From Sternotherus odoratus (taxonomy: Eukaryota > Chordata > Testudines > Kinosternidae), in assembly GCA_032164245.1 (NCBI GenBank), contig JAVMKO010000001.1, positions 63,098,892 through 63,162,891 of the forward strand: a stretch of 64,000 nucleotides of DNA, in the 5' to 3' direction. A model generated the notes under the pieces. That model saw only the letters and a list, made by a program, of their open reading frames with translations, made no database searches and was not told where the DNA came from. Positions 53,779-64,000 of the stretch are shown piece by piece. The position numbers and the translations under genes were made by a program. Numbering within the stretch: the first letter of the stretch is position 1; each line of letters begins with the position of its first letter.

Positions 53779-56700
53779 GGCAGAAGGCAGTTTTTGTGGT
53801 CCAGTAATTAGAAGAGTCTTGGCTCCTGGCTGTCCTACTAACTTGCTCTGTTATCTTAGACAAGCCACCAAACCTCTCTGCTTTTATCATGTGTGTAAAC
53901 TGTATAAAAATGTGTAATATCTACTTATATGTAGTGAGCTCTTATTAAATCAGGGGGCTTGATACCTTCCCCCTCCCACTCTACTTCCTCCCCCCCAGCA
54001 ACATTTTCAAAATAATATGATCATCTTGAGAATACCAGCACCTATTGCTGTGAGTTAGTTATTGTAATGCATATGCACATTTAACATCTTAGCTATCAGA
54101 ACAGGACTGTTTTTCCTATTCATTTTTTCCTTATTGTTTACCTGAAAAAGCATTTGCTATCACCTTGTTCCCTTAGGCCCAGTAAAAGTGATGGACTTTT
54201 TCACCCACTCCTAAATCCTGTTCATTATGTTTCACTATTGAGGCCCTCCAGTCCCTTCTTCCTGAGCACTCCGCTTTGTTGGGTTCAATGTCATCATTAC
54301 TACCAGCCTCCCTAGGCAAAAGATATTGTACATCTGATGGCTGTGTTATGAACCATGCAACTTACCAGGAACAGCTCATTAAACATTTTGGGGACATATT
54401 GCCTCCACTCTGATGCAGAGACTCCTGAAGCGCTTTTTGAGAAGATCAAATGCTCTCTGACTGTTCAAGCACCACCCAAGGATGCTCTCAGAACTGCTAG
54501 AAGGTTTACAATGGGTGAAGAACCAAGTTCTTTAGAAGATGTCTCCTGTGACAGGCACAAAATACTACTAGCATATGCCTTCTACCATTGTCATGAACAG
54601 ATGTGGTCTTGTGAAAATCTGTACGGTCTGGATATTAGTGGTCTTTTCTACCCACTCTATTTTGGAACAGTATTGGTGTGGTACTGAATATCTAGGAAAT
54701 GTGGCAAAACCAAGGGAATCTTGCTACAAACACCATTACACTAACCTCAGATTGGTACATCATCATCCCCAAGTGGGTTTCCTACTCCAGAAGGCTGTAT
54801 TGTCTCTCCTAGGAACTCTCCAAGGTATCTGGCTTACATGCACTGACTATAGCATGCCAAGCACTGATGGAAAGTATGCTAACTCCAGAGTTCCTGCATA
54901 ACTTTTGTCCCTGTCTTCTTGGTTCACTCAGCACCCAAACAAGTGAGACCCCAGAACAACTGCAGACAGATTCCAAAATATCACCTATGTATCTAAACAT
55001 GTGCCGAGACCCAGCCAGAGAGCACAACAGTTATCTTAACGTGTATAAGCATTTGAAAATTCCAGCCTAAATGTCTTAACTAATGTTCCAAAGGAAGGCT
55101 ATGCCAGTGCTGCATACCAAACCCAGGGCTTCTGACCCCCAGACTAGTGCCTTAACCAACCTGGGCAGTTGTTGAAGCAATGACTATCTACCAGATCTGC
55201 AAACAAAAATAGGTAATTAAAAATAATTACTCCGATTTGTATTTGGACTGGGGGTGGAAACTGCTGTTAGAATTCAATTCTACAATTGCAAATTTTACAA
55301 GCAGAAGTACCATTTGTCAAGAGGGAGGCTGAGCCTTTTGAAAATCTGATCCTATGTGTTTGCACAGTTTTCAGTGTGTTTATTTAAAGCACACCAGCTA
55401 TCAACTATTTTTGCAACAAATATTTTTATACATTTTTCTCTCCTCACTCACCTCCCAGAATAGCAAAGTTACCATATCAGTTACCAGCCCTAACGTATTG
55501 CGAGCTGAGATCTTCAATTACATTATTTTTAAAAGCCTTACTTTTAAATGTTAAGCTTTATCCTTTTCCCACACTTCTATATCTAAAACAGATCTGTTAC
55601 ATTAAAATAGTTAGGACACTAATCCATAATTTAAATTAGTTTCTTTGGGATATTTGTGTTGGGAGCAGTGTAGAAGTGAGCAAGTTATTTTATTTAGACA
55701 GTTCAGAGTTCACACACGCACATACACACCTCTGTTTTTATTAAGGTATTCTGCAGGTATCTGGCAAACAAATTTTTCCCCCTTTTTAAAAAAAGGATTT
55801 TTAAGGTCGGCTTTATCAGGCTTAAACTTCCAGTATCCAGACTTTTTGCTGGTTTATTTCACAGCTTTAATTAGGTTTGAACATAGGAAGGGAACAGAAT
55901 ATTGGTTGTTAGTGTATAAAAAGAAAATATTTCCCCCTTCAGAATATAAATAACTATACAAAAAAACTAATAGATTATAGTTCTAGTAGAAGAGGAGAGT
56001 GCCATTTTATGATTCATGTCAATTATTAGGGACACAATTAGTTTGGCAAATTAGTGCAAGACCTTGGGAAAATTCTATTCTATTTATAGAAGAGCTCCAG
56101 AGCGAATTCTGCTCTTTTATATTAAGTAGCAAAATTACAAGTGCAGAACAAGCACTTTGTAGGATCTATGACACTTGGCAGGAAATGGGAATTGATTCTA
56201 AGCCAAGGAAATGGCAGCAGAAGTGCCCCTGCTTTGGAGGAAAGACAAATAGTGAAAAGGAGATCTACAACAAACATGAGAAGCAGCTCAAGGAAATTGT
56301 GACCCAAAGCATGTGCAAGGGGCAGAATGTGATGGAGAAGAGTTAACATGGGAAGATATTTGGGCAGTCTTCTGGGAATAGCAACATGCAGCTAAACAAT
56401 TACAACATATTCACACAAGTAAGAAACTATTCTTATGGGAGAACTGTTAGGAGATTTGTCAGTATTTACTTCATGGTATTTGAAAACAATTTTACCCACA
56501 GGTGTGGGTGTTGGAGGAGGGGTGTCTCTCTCTTTCACTATCAGTCCATGAAATTCTGTCTATTAGGGGTAGTTTTTCAGAAACTGAAATGAAGTGGGGT
56601 GTTAGTGGCTAAGATGTCGGAACTGGGGAGTCCTACATGCACAGGGCCTCAGTGTCAAAGGCCCAGCCCTATCCCCAAATGCCTTAGATTGATGAGGAAG

Positions 56701-56838
56701 CAGGCAGAGAGAGGAGCTGACCCCACAGCCACAGATGAGTAAAGGACTGGAAAAAAATCCCACCCGAGCTTTTTTCTGCCAGTCCACTTATCACAAGAGC
56801 ACAGGCACCAATTTTTGCCGGTGTTGGTGGGTGCTTTA
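53779..56838. other. 3 kb without assigned features; two unassigned frames
   Basis: AT-rich sequence. Plus-strand open frames of 110 codons (54355-54687) and 115 codons (55999-56346) look more protein-like than their neighbours (normal amino-acid mix, several Cys/Trp), but I recognise no family, no splice structure and no promoter. I do not call them genes. Confidence 0.4.
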
Positions 56839-57205
56839 TGTGACAGATCGCCTTCTCACCCCTCTTCAAACACAGGCAGGAAACTCTTCTTTGGCTCCAA
56901 CAGTGCTCTTTATTTCACAGTGCTAGGTCCCACCACCAATATACACAGCTTTATACACAGCTCTACAGCTTACAGCTCTAACACAGCTCTATCTCTATCC
57001 TTCTCTCTCACTCCTCCACACTACCATACCACCACCACTCTGGGCTTCCTGCCTGGCAGGCTTATATCCTCCTGATGAGGCTGCCAGGTGCAGCTCATCC
57101 AGCCTGAGCCCAGGTGGCTGATTAGGCTTTCTGCACGGGAGGTTTGCAGAGGGCTTTTCTCCCTTTTAAAGGGGCGGCAGGCTGGGTCAAGCCCACCCTG
57201 CTACA
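56839..57205 (-). mobile_element. Solo LTR, family C
   Basis: On the minus strand it begins TGTAGCAGGGTGGGCTTGAC (57205) and ends GGCGATCTGTCACA (56839). A TATA position (GGAGGATATAAGCCTGCC, about 57075-57058) is followed by an AATAAA signal (GTGAAATAAAGAGC, about 56915), the U3-R layout. TG...CA edges are intact; the flanks (CTTTA at left, GTTAT at right) give no exact TSD. The bases 63971-64000 at the window end match its start. 367 bp. Confidence 0.75.
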
Positions 57206-57403
57206 GTTATCATCTTGGAAAATTAGAACATAACTACAATGGTGCCTAAGGTAGAGTGGCCTCTCCTGATTGAGCACCCATAGCTTCTTGGGTCCTGGCA
57301 CAACTACATTACTATAGCTATGCTACAACCCTGCTAAATTCCATTGGGGATCTGGGCCTAAGACTGGAATTGCAGGCTGTTTGAACTCTCAACGGGCCTA
57401 AAG
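57206..57403. other. Short spacer, nothing recognised
   Basis: Sequence between the family C LTR and the hAT element. Confidence 0.4.
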
Positions 57404-57919
57404 CAGGGGTGGGCTAACTTTTGGGGCCGACGGCCAGATTGAGGTTCAAAATTGTATGGAGGGCCGGGAAGGCTGTGACTCCTCAAACATCCTGGTCCTG
57501 CCCCCTATCCAACCCCCATCCACTTCCAGCTCCCTGACTACCCCCCTCAGAACCTCTGACCCATCCAACCCCCCTCCTTCTAACTGCCCCCTCAGAATCC
57601 CACCCCCTTATCTAAGCCCCCCTGCTCTTTGTTCCCTGACTGCCCCTTCCTGAGACCCACCCACCGTAATCACCACTACCACCCAGGACCCCACCACCAC
57701 CTAAGCCTCCCCCCGCCCTTGTTTTACCATGCTCATCCAGGCACTCCAGCCCCAGCGCGGGGCCCCATGGCTTGGCCCGGGCGGAACCCCACTCAGCCCG
57801 GTGCCCCACCCCGGGATCGTGGGGCCACTGGCACTGCTCTCCCAGCCCAAGCTCGCAGGCTGGATAAAAATGGACAGTGGGCCACATATGGCCCATGGGC
57901 CATAGTTTGCCCACTTCTA
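57404..57919. mobile_element. Non-autonomous hAT (CAGGGGTGGGC type)
   Basis: It starts CAGGGGTGGGCTAACTTTTG and ends GGGCCATAGTTTGCCCACTT then CTA, an imperfect inverted repeat. The flanks GCCTAAAG and CTCTAAAC agree at 5 of 8 positions. The interior is CCCCxCC-rich (57495-57720), which accounts for the overlapping frames on both strands (for example 57612-57914). 516 bp. Confidence 0.75.
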
Positions 57920-57927
57920 CTCTAAAC

Positions 57928-58411
57928 CCACCTTGCCTTAGTGGCTACTGCCAGTCATCATCTAGCCCCCTTTTACTGGGGCAGACTGCAGCTTCTAATG
58001 CAGTTTCTAATGGCCACTCACCACTGGCAAGGGGGTAGGACCTGCTGCCTTTGCCTATGTCCAAGCTGCCCCTCTGCAGCCCCAGTACCTTTTTGGGCCT
58101 TTAACAAGGCCTGCAGCCTGGGGGTTTACCAGGCCGGAGGTCCCCAGCTCCCTTTGCCCATCCCCAGCACTGTTCTGCTTCAGGTACCTTGCTCCCAGAC
58201 AGCTAGCCCTTCCCACTCCAGGGCTAGAGTGAGACTCCTTCAGCTCCTGGCCCCCAGCCCTCTTATCAGGGCCAGCTGAGCCCTAACTGAGCTGTCCACA
58301 CCTGTGGTCAGCTACTCACTCAGGTTCTTTCACTCCTTTTCCCAGCTGCAGCCCTCTCCCGGGCTGCTTTCAACCCCGGTTCTGCAGGAGCGGGGCAGCT
58401 GACCCACTACA
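57928..58411 (-). mobile_element. LTR (family D), partial
   Basis: On the minus strand it begins TGTAGTGGGTCAGCTGCCCC (58411). It continues GGGCTGCAGCTGGG, GCTGACCACAGGTGTGGAC, CAGCTGGCCCTGATAAGAGG and CAGTAAAAGGGGGCTAG. This is an LTR-type U3 of a turtle retroelement (recall). The other edge is lost near the hAT at 57919. The 112-codon plus frame at 57941-58279 is antisense to it. Confidence 0.55.
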
Positions 58412-59380
58412 CTTACATTCCTCGCTATAAACCAGTCCAGACTCAGTTTTGCGAACCTTACTTTTAAGATTGTGAACCTCATCTGGTTTCATCACACAGC
58501 TCTGCTGTTGGACACAAATCAGTAATTTAGAGATCACTGGCAACACAGTAACTCTAACATGCCACCTGTCACTGCTGCTGTCTGAGGAACTCAAGTCAGA
58601 CAGGCCAAATGTGGAGCCCAATTTAAACTGTGCTGACACCAAATGGATGTCATATCACTATTACTATTATAAGTTGGCAGGGAAAAATTGTTCTTTACCA
58701 AAGAGGGGGAAAATAGCTTCTGTAGTTGCCAAGCTCTATAAAGACTTCTGCTTCTTACTGGTCCCTCACAAAACCACACAGACCACACAGCCCCTATCAA
58801 TTTACATTCACTGTGCCTTTTAAAAAGCCAACACATTTCAGCTCAATTTAACACTTATTTAAAGCACAGCACTGAACTAGTTTATAGTAAAAACAAGTTT
58901 ATTAACAGGAGGACATTGGCTAAGTGACACCAAGAAGAAGGAATGAAGATAGAAATGATTAAACAAAAATAAAACTCTCTCCTAAGATGAAACCTTAATC
59001 AGCTATTATTCTTGTTCAGCATGGTTTCACTATTCACAGAAATTTCTCCAGCTTGACTGGCTGTTCCAGACAGGAACCAACCTTACAACATCAAAATGCT
59101 GGTTTCTTTGTTCACTCAAGAGATGGATACCCTCCAAGTCTTTCAACAGCTCCTTATATCCCCAAAAGTTTATCTTTAACTTCAGTCAGGAAGTCCTTCT
59201 GGGGGCTCACCTTAGCTCTTCTTGCTGAGTACCCCAGGGAGCTGAAGCCATATTGATTTCACAGTCTCCTGTGATTTTTACAGTGCAAATGCCCTTCCTG
59301 CAATCTCTGAGTTTGTGCTTAATGTAATCATTTACCACTTGTGTAATTCCTTCTCGGATAAATTGCAGTGTATGCAAGTT
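58412..59380. repeat. LTR-like retroelement-derived sequence, unclassified
   Basis: Phrases such as GTTTATAGTAAAAACAAG and TTTATTAACAGG (58880-58907), CCTTATATCCCC and CAGTCTCCTGTG resemble turtle ERV LTRs read in reverse (recall). There is no protein frame and no edges were found. Confidence 0.35.
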
Positions 59381-59868
59381 AATTACTGGGGACCATTTTC
59401 ACTGATATGACAGTAATCTGCTCCATTGGGAGTTATTGAAGAGCCATTCAGGGGTAGTAGCCCCCTGGTGCCAACACATGTCAGGCTGGGATGGCCACAG
59501 ACACCAGTTGTGGTGCCAAGGATGTCGCACTGACACATATGCCAATATTCATTTGTATAGCAGCAGGCCATATGTGATGTCCTCCAGATTTGATTGCTAG
59601 ATGAAATACCAATAGCTGTGGTAGCGCCAGATGCTTCTTGTAGATGTCTCCTTCCAAGTAACCTGGAGAATGGGCAGCTACCCAATTATCAAATACTAGT
59701 ATAAAAGCCCGTGTACACGGGCCAAAGTGCTGAATGCTGTTTGTCTGGGCCGTATCTACGGCTCGTGGACATGATGGCTCTGGACAAAAAGGGTCTGTCC
59801 CCTCTTCCCAGAGAGTGGTGAGAGTGTGCCTTGCTTCTCTGCTGGTAGACTGACCACCAGACCCTCTT

Positions 59869-60014
59869 AGCTGCTCTTAGCCTCCCCTTCCGCTCCTCCT
59901 CTCTCAGGATCCTTGCCCCAGGGACTGTTCCCCCTCAGCTGCTCTTAGCCTCCCCTTCCGCTCCTCCTCTCTCAGGATCCTTGCCCCAGGGACTGTTCCC
60001 CCTCAGCTGCTCTT
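59869..60014. repeat. 68-bp tandem duplication in Helitron type 2
   Basis: CCTCCCCTTCCGCTCCTCCT starts at 59881 and again at 59949, an exact 68-bp period. The two units look nearly identical, and a partial third unit (CTCAGCTGCTCTT) ends near 60014. The near identity suggests a recent duplication. Confidence 0.92.
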
Positions 60015-60693
60015 CCCACACTCCCTGCCCCCTCCCTCAGGGTACAGCCTGGGCCTGCACCCCTCCTTTCCCCTGGAGATTGACTCCCCTTTCCCACCTG
60101 GCTGCCCCCTCCAGGCTCCAACACCCCACCCCCCTTTCAGGCCCTGTTACCTCTCCCCACTGCAGGCCTTATACTCCCCCTTTTTACCTACCAGTGGGGG
60201 GCCTTATGCTTCTCTCCCCTACTACTGACCCCCCTGCCTTCTCCTCCTTTCACTAGTGGGGCTCCTGTCCTACCAGTGGGAGCCCTGTGCTCTCTCTGCT
60301 CCCTCGCCGCCACCACCACCAAGAGCCCGCTGTCCCTCCCTCCCCGCGGGGTTCCCTATGCTCCCCTCTCTCACTCTGCTGTCCCACCCGACGACCCCCT
60401 TCTCTTGGCCCCGGGCCGGCTAAGTCGCCTGCGTCAGCCCTGCTGCCGTTAAACCCCAACGGGTGAGCCCCAGCAAACCCCTGGCTTCAGAACTGTCACA
60501 CTCCATTTGAATCGCCGTCCTCGCTTCCCATTGGAAGAGAGCCAACACTCCCCTAGAGCCCGAATGGGGGGATCCACCTCTCAGAGCAGCTAGGACCTGT
60601 CCCCCTCAGCTCCTAATTGGAGGAGCCGTGAGACAGAGGCAGGAAAGAGAGAACAGTGGACGTTTGTCTGGGCCATATGTTCGGCTCGCAGCG

Positions 60694-60743
60694 GCGCATG
60701 CGCGGCAGCCATTTTGTGCCGCCGAACTACACCTCCCAGCATG
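60694..60743. promoter_or_regulatory. NRF1 + YY1 + ZNF143/THAP11-like site cluster
   Basis: GCGCATGCGC (60694-60703) is a full NRF1 palindrome. GCCATTTTG (60708-60716) matches the YY1 core in its antisense form. ACTACACCTCCCAGCATG (60726-60743) matches the ZNF143/THAP11 SBS consensus ACTACAATTCCCAGCATG except at two positions. All three fall within 50 bp in a small CpG-rich patch, an arrangement found at vertebrate housekeeping promoters. Function here is untested. Confidence 0.6.
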
Positions 60744-60816
60744 TTCTTGGTTCGGGCCGTCTCTACTGTGCATGACCGCTTCGGACAAACTTCCTCTGGC
60801 CTTTTATTATATAGGA

Positions 60817-63546
60817 TGGTGGTATCACGTTCCAATACCTGTAGATAGACAGCAAAAGAAATGTCTTCAGTCTGTGCTCCTTTAATTCAAAGAGGCATTT
60901 TATTCTCCTTTCTAAACTTAGTTTGTTGCACAGATTAAGCAATTGACACAGTACCATTTCACATTTCTTAGACATGGCCACCAACCTACTTTTCAATTTT
61001 TGCATGGTTTTATCAGGTCCCCTTGATATCCTCCTGAGAGAATATCATGTACCAATTATAAATCAGATCCTTACAAAATTTGCTCTGGACCACCTATACT
61101 GCTTCCTTATTCCCGCTATACATGACTAAGCAAGTCTCCATTGCTGAGGTTAATTTTGGTTTTCAAGGTTTTTAAGGGCAAGTCCTGTGATAATTCCTTC
61201 TCTGCCTGCACCTGTTTTATTGCTTCTGACAACACCGCATTCTGCTTCTGCAGTGCTTGCAAATCAGGTATGGTCTCTGCAGTGCTCAGAATCTTATGTG
61301 AGGACACTCCATCATGCCTCCTCCTCACCTCCCATTGGGCACCTGTGTAGTAAGAGAGTGAGCTACAGACTTTTCATATTAAGAGTGCTCCATTTAACTA
61401 TGATTTTTAACCTTCAAAATGAGGGAAGTGGAGGGCACAAGCAAGAAAGATAATAAGATAGTAGGGATGCATAAGCTAGTGGGGAGCCTGCAGAAGTAAA
61501 ATCACGAGAATCTTCCATTCTGGCAAATTCCATAAGGGCATTAAAAACCCATGCAGAATCAGAGAGAAAAATAAAAGGGAGTGTAGAAGGAATAAACCAT
61601 TACACTGCACAAGCCACAGCAGTAAGTTCAGCATATTGAGACAAGTGAGGGGGCACAGGAGAGACAGAGGAAGAGGGATGGGTCAGACAGAGAAAGGACT
61701 GGAATGGTCTGTAAAAATAGAATGTATTAGAGAAGGGAGGTCAAGGCTGGAAAGACTGAGGTAGTGGGGCTGGGGAGGTGGGCAAAGGTAGGCCAACAGC
61801 CTGTCTTTGCCTTCCTAACTTTTCACCTTTCTCCTGGTTACATCTATTTTGATATCTTCCTAGTATCCCTTTTATTTCTCCTAAATTATGAACAAGAGAT
61901 TTGAGGGTTCTTACACTCAATACTTTTTAAAAATTATTTATTTTGTTCTAGTTTTAATCCTTCCTTTAATTATTTCATTTGCTTATTCATCTGTACCTTA
62001 TTATTAAGGCCCATACAGGCCACATGGAAGCCCCTGAACTGCTTTTGATTGGTCTTTCCTGTCTTACCTTTGTCTTATCTTGCCTATATCACTTATAAAT
62101 ATAACCCCATGGATCCTTTCTGTGCTGTGTCCAGCAAAAATGAAGCACATCCATATTCCATTACATATTAAATTTAAAAAATGCTTGAGCAGTTCTTTAT
62201 TTTTTGTCAGTGTTATAGAGGTTTCACCTATAAAAGTGTTCTTCTATCATTGGTCTTTAAACAATTACACAGCCTTGCTGCTAGCATATGCTGTACATGC
62301 TAGACTGTTAGCCATCAGAGTCTTAGCAGTAATAGATGATAGCAGTATAGAGATAACAGGCTGCAGTCTCTGTTAAGTGGTTTGATTGATATGGGCTATT
62401 CATATCCCATCTGGGGTGCCAATTTCTTAGCTATGGGGGTTATCAGCCATCACTCTTATAGAACCCCAGCAAGATTTTGTGGCTCCTCAATCCATGAGAG
62501 AGTGGTAACTGGACTTTTTTTTCCCCTAAATTATTTTTCCCCCACCAGTTTTTGCATGATTTACCCAAGACCACTGATGACTCCTAAAAGATTAGAGCAT
62601 CAACAATCCATCTGAAAATCCGAGAGATCCTTTTCCTATGAAGTTTTGCACATGTAAAAGTCAGCGTCATTATCATGTGACAAAGTGCACATAAGAATTC
62701 TGAAAAAGCTTCTCCAGAAAGAGACAAAAGTGGTGGCCCTTCAAAAGTCAGTCTGTTTGTATTACTGTAGTATCTATGACCTCTTGTCGTGGACTAAAAC
62801 CCCATTGTAGTGAAATAAGCTCCACACTGAAAGCAAGGAGACCTTGATTGATAGTTTCGTCTGTGCCTCTGACTGAACCTTAAACTTTTGCTTTGGCCAG
62901 CTCACCTCTCATTGCACACAATACACTAGCCAGGTATGAGACTCATTATCAGAAACTGAAACAATCACATACTATAAACTTGAATACGTTTTACAGGAGT
63001 CTATCAAAACCACTGGCTATTTAATCAGTTCTGATGTCTGATAAGTAAAGCTGATAAATAAACTGCAAAACATTTATTAATTTTCATTGTCTAGGTTTAG
63101 AAATGGAAGAATATTTCCTTTCATAATCTTTGGGGAAGTGTTTTCACTGACAATTGCTGTTTCATGTATACTCTTTCTCCCTACTGAATACAATAGAGTA
63201 AAATCTTTTTTTATAATTTTTCTTTTGTCACTAACTTTTCAAAAGTTTAAGAAGTTTTCAAGAGTTAGAGCAGCAGAAGGTTTCAACCAGCTCTCACGGA
63301 AGAGCTGGTAGGTCTTTCCAAACAGCACCCGCAACACAGCTCCTTGATAAGGTGTCAGCCAAAAGCAGAAGATTTTTATATTCTGCAATAAGTTCACATC
63401 TCAACAAATGCATGGGCACTCTCTGGCACAGCTCTTACTGTTTATGACATAATTATGAGGTCTGTGGTGCTTGCTATTATCAGGACCTTGCAAATGTCTT
63501 ATGAACTTCTTGCATACTCACCTACTCACAGAACGTTTTATGTGTA
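60817..63546. other. 2.7 kb without assigned features
   Basis: AT-rich. The minus frame 61116-61328 has a Gln/Glu-rich heptad-like stretch (LQALQKQNAVLSEAIKQVQA) that could be a coiled coil or a decayed retroviral piece, but I cannot support a call. A purine-rich patch at 61630-61790 has no further structure. Confidence 0.4.
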
Positions 63547-63612
63547 ATCCTAGCCCCATGGAACTCAGTATTGCCATGGACGTCAATGGAGTCAGCATTT
63601 TACCCTCCTCCT
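63547..63612. repeat. GAAGTCAATGG-type MITE fragment
   Basis: TAATCCTAGCCCCATGGAAC ... ATGGACGTCAATGGAGTCAG ... CATTTTACCC, the same family as 30328 and 30975. Confidence 0.5.
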
Positions 63613-63970
63613 CTCTATTTGTGCATAATTTCAGCATTTGTAAGGCATACAGGACAGTATGCTATACGATTCCAATTTTTTCCACGGGTGAAAATTGCTT
63701 TCACAACCCACATGAAGGAAGAAGTGTGTGAATCTCGGGCTAATTTCAAAGAATTTACAAGAAAATCTTTCCTCAAAGTCTTACCTTAAGGCACATGGAA
63801 GTGCTCCAGATCTAACCTAATTCCAGTGAAAATTCAGACCTGGAGGTGCTTTTTCTGAAGAATTCCATCTGCTGGTGATCATCTCTCTGGCTGCTCATTG
63901 TGAAGATTAGACCAGTCTCCTTTTTGTCAGATATTAATACTGGGTGAAGTGGTGAAAGTTTGTTGTGTCC
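63613..63970. other. No gene or element recognised
   Basis: Nothing supportable. Confidence 0.4.
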
Positions 63971-64000
63971 TGTGGCAGGGTGGAGTTGACCCAGCCTGCC
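63971..64000 (+). mobile_element. Start of a family C LTR, cut by window end
   Basis: TGTGGCAGGGTGGAGTTGAC then CCAGCCTGCC matches the first 30 bases of the LTR at 57205 (TGTAGCAGGGTGGGCTTGAC then CCAGCCTGCC) with three differences. Orientation is opposite to that copy. The rest lies beyond the window. Confidence 0.7.

Larger units (their letters stand above)
59696..60816 (-). mobile_element. Non-autonomous Helitron, type 2, with promoter-like segment
   Basis: On the minus strand it starts TCCTATATAATAAAAGGCC (60816). It ends with the perfect 16-bp palindrome GCCCGTGTACACGGGC (59706-59721), then TTTTATACTAG at 59696. The host flanks are A (5') and T (3'). The 5' motif matches the bat HeliBat type (TCCTATATAATAAAAG; recall). 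Length 1,121 bp, with no Rep/helicase. The interior holds a 68-bp tandem duplication (59869-60014) and, near the 5' end, NRF1-, YY1- and ZNF143-like sites (60694-60743). Confidence 0.9.

Noticed and set aside
54355..54687. 110-codon plus-strand frame with mixed composition
   Set aside because: No recognised family, no promoter, splice sites or homology visible. Could be a decayed pseudogene; a protein search would decide.
55999..56346. 115-codon plus-strand frame
   Set aside because: The phrase ALCRIYDTWQEMGI faintly recalls a cytokinesis (PRC1-like) protein, but the following residues do not fit, so I do not claim a pseudogene.
61116..61328. Minus-strand frame with coiled-coil-like LQALQKQNAVLSEAIKQVQA
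   Set aside because: It might be a decayed retroviral or retroelement piece, but no neighbouring motif, LTR pair or primer site supports it.
62400..62450. Possible retroviral primer-binding site (minus-strand TGGCACCCCAGATGGGAT)
   Set aside because: It is not preceded by an LTR ending in CA and does not match a known tRNA 3' end convincingly.
1..64000. tRNA, rRNA, CRISPR or a prokaryote-type defence or biosynthetic system
   Set aside because: Sequence is vertebrate repeat-rich DNA. The only tRNA-like pieces are SINE/MITE derived, and no direct-repeat/spacer array exists.

Overview
This 64 kb window is non-coding vertebrate DNA that has been built up by transposable elements. I found no host protein-coding exon, tRNA, rRNA or CRISPR array. 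The repeat content points to a reptile, most probably a turtle. It holds CR1 LINEs that end in the ATTCTATGAT-type 3' octamer, a tRNA-headed SINE with a CR1-like tail, two Penelope-like (PLE) families, solo LTRs, many hAT-type MITEs and several Helitrons. The species call is inference from this mix. A crocodilian is a weaker alternative.

Layout. 1-16 kb: a GC-rich hAT-type repeat, a truncated LTR beside a 48-bp inverted repeat, a palindromic MITE, an old CR1, a rearranged PLE with GIY-YIG coding sequence (7.9-9.0 kb), LTR-like repeats, and a mosaic of unclassified repeats, hAT pieces and a second PLE family (11-15.6 kb). 16-32 kb: two Helitrons, a SINE, two PLE tail insertions with target-site duplications (TSDs), a CR1 split by a hAT piece, and a solo LTR at 28.8-29.6 kb, separated by long AT-rich stretches with nothing recognisable. 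32.07-36.75 kb: a fossil hAT transposon of the ZBED5/GTF2IRD2-like type, still flanked by an exact 8-bp TSD. Its transposase remnants are split by three later insertions, one of which holds a Tigger-type element with a GC-rich minisatellite. 36.9-45.3 kb: a LINE reverse-transcriptase fragment with an inverted 5' part, a solo LTR with an exact 5-bp TSD, and a CR1 with readable RT C-terminus. 47-54 kb: a Helitron carrying a G-rich tandem array, and a second hAT fossil (zf-MYM1/TTF-type transposase, internally deleted) with two MITEs nested in it. 56.8-64 kb: several LTRs, a hAT, and a 1.1-kb Helitron that contains an NRF1 + YY1 + ZNF143/THAP11-like promoter cassette. The window ends inside the first bases of another LTR.

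Nothing here acts together as a pathway. The value lies in the insertion record: intact TSDs and nesting give a relative order of activity, and one Helitron seems to have mobilised a housekeeping-type promoter. I do not see a new molecular system. The two most original signals are the promoter-bearing Helitron and the tandem arrays inside the Helitrons and the Tigger element.
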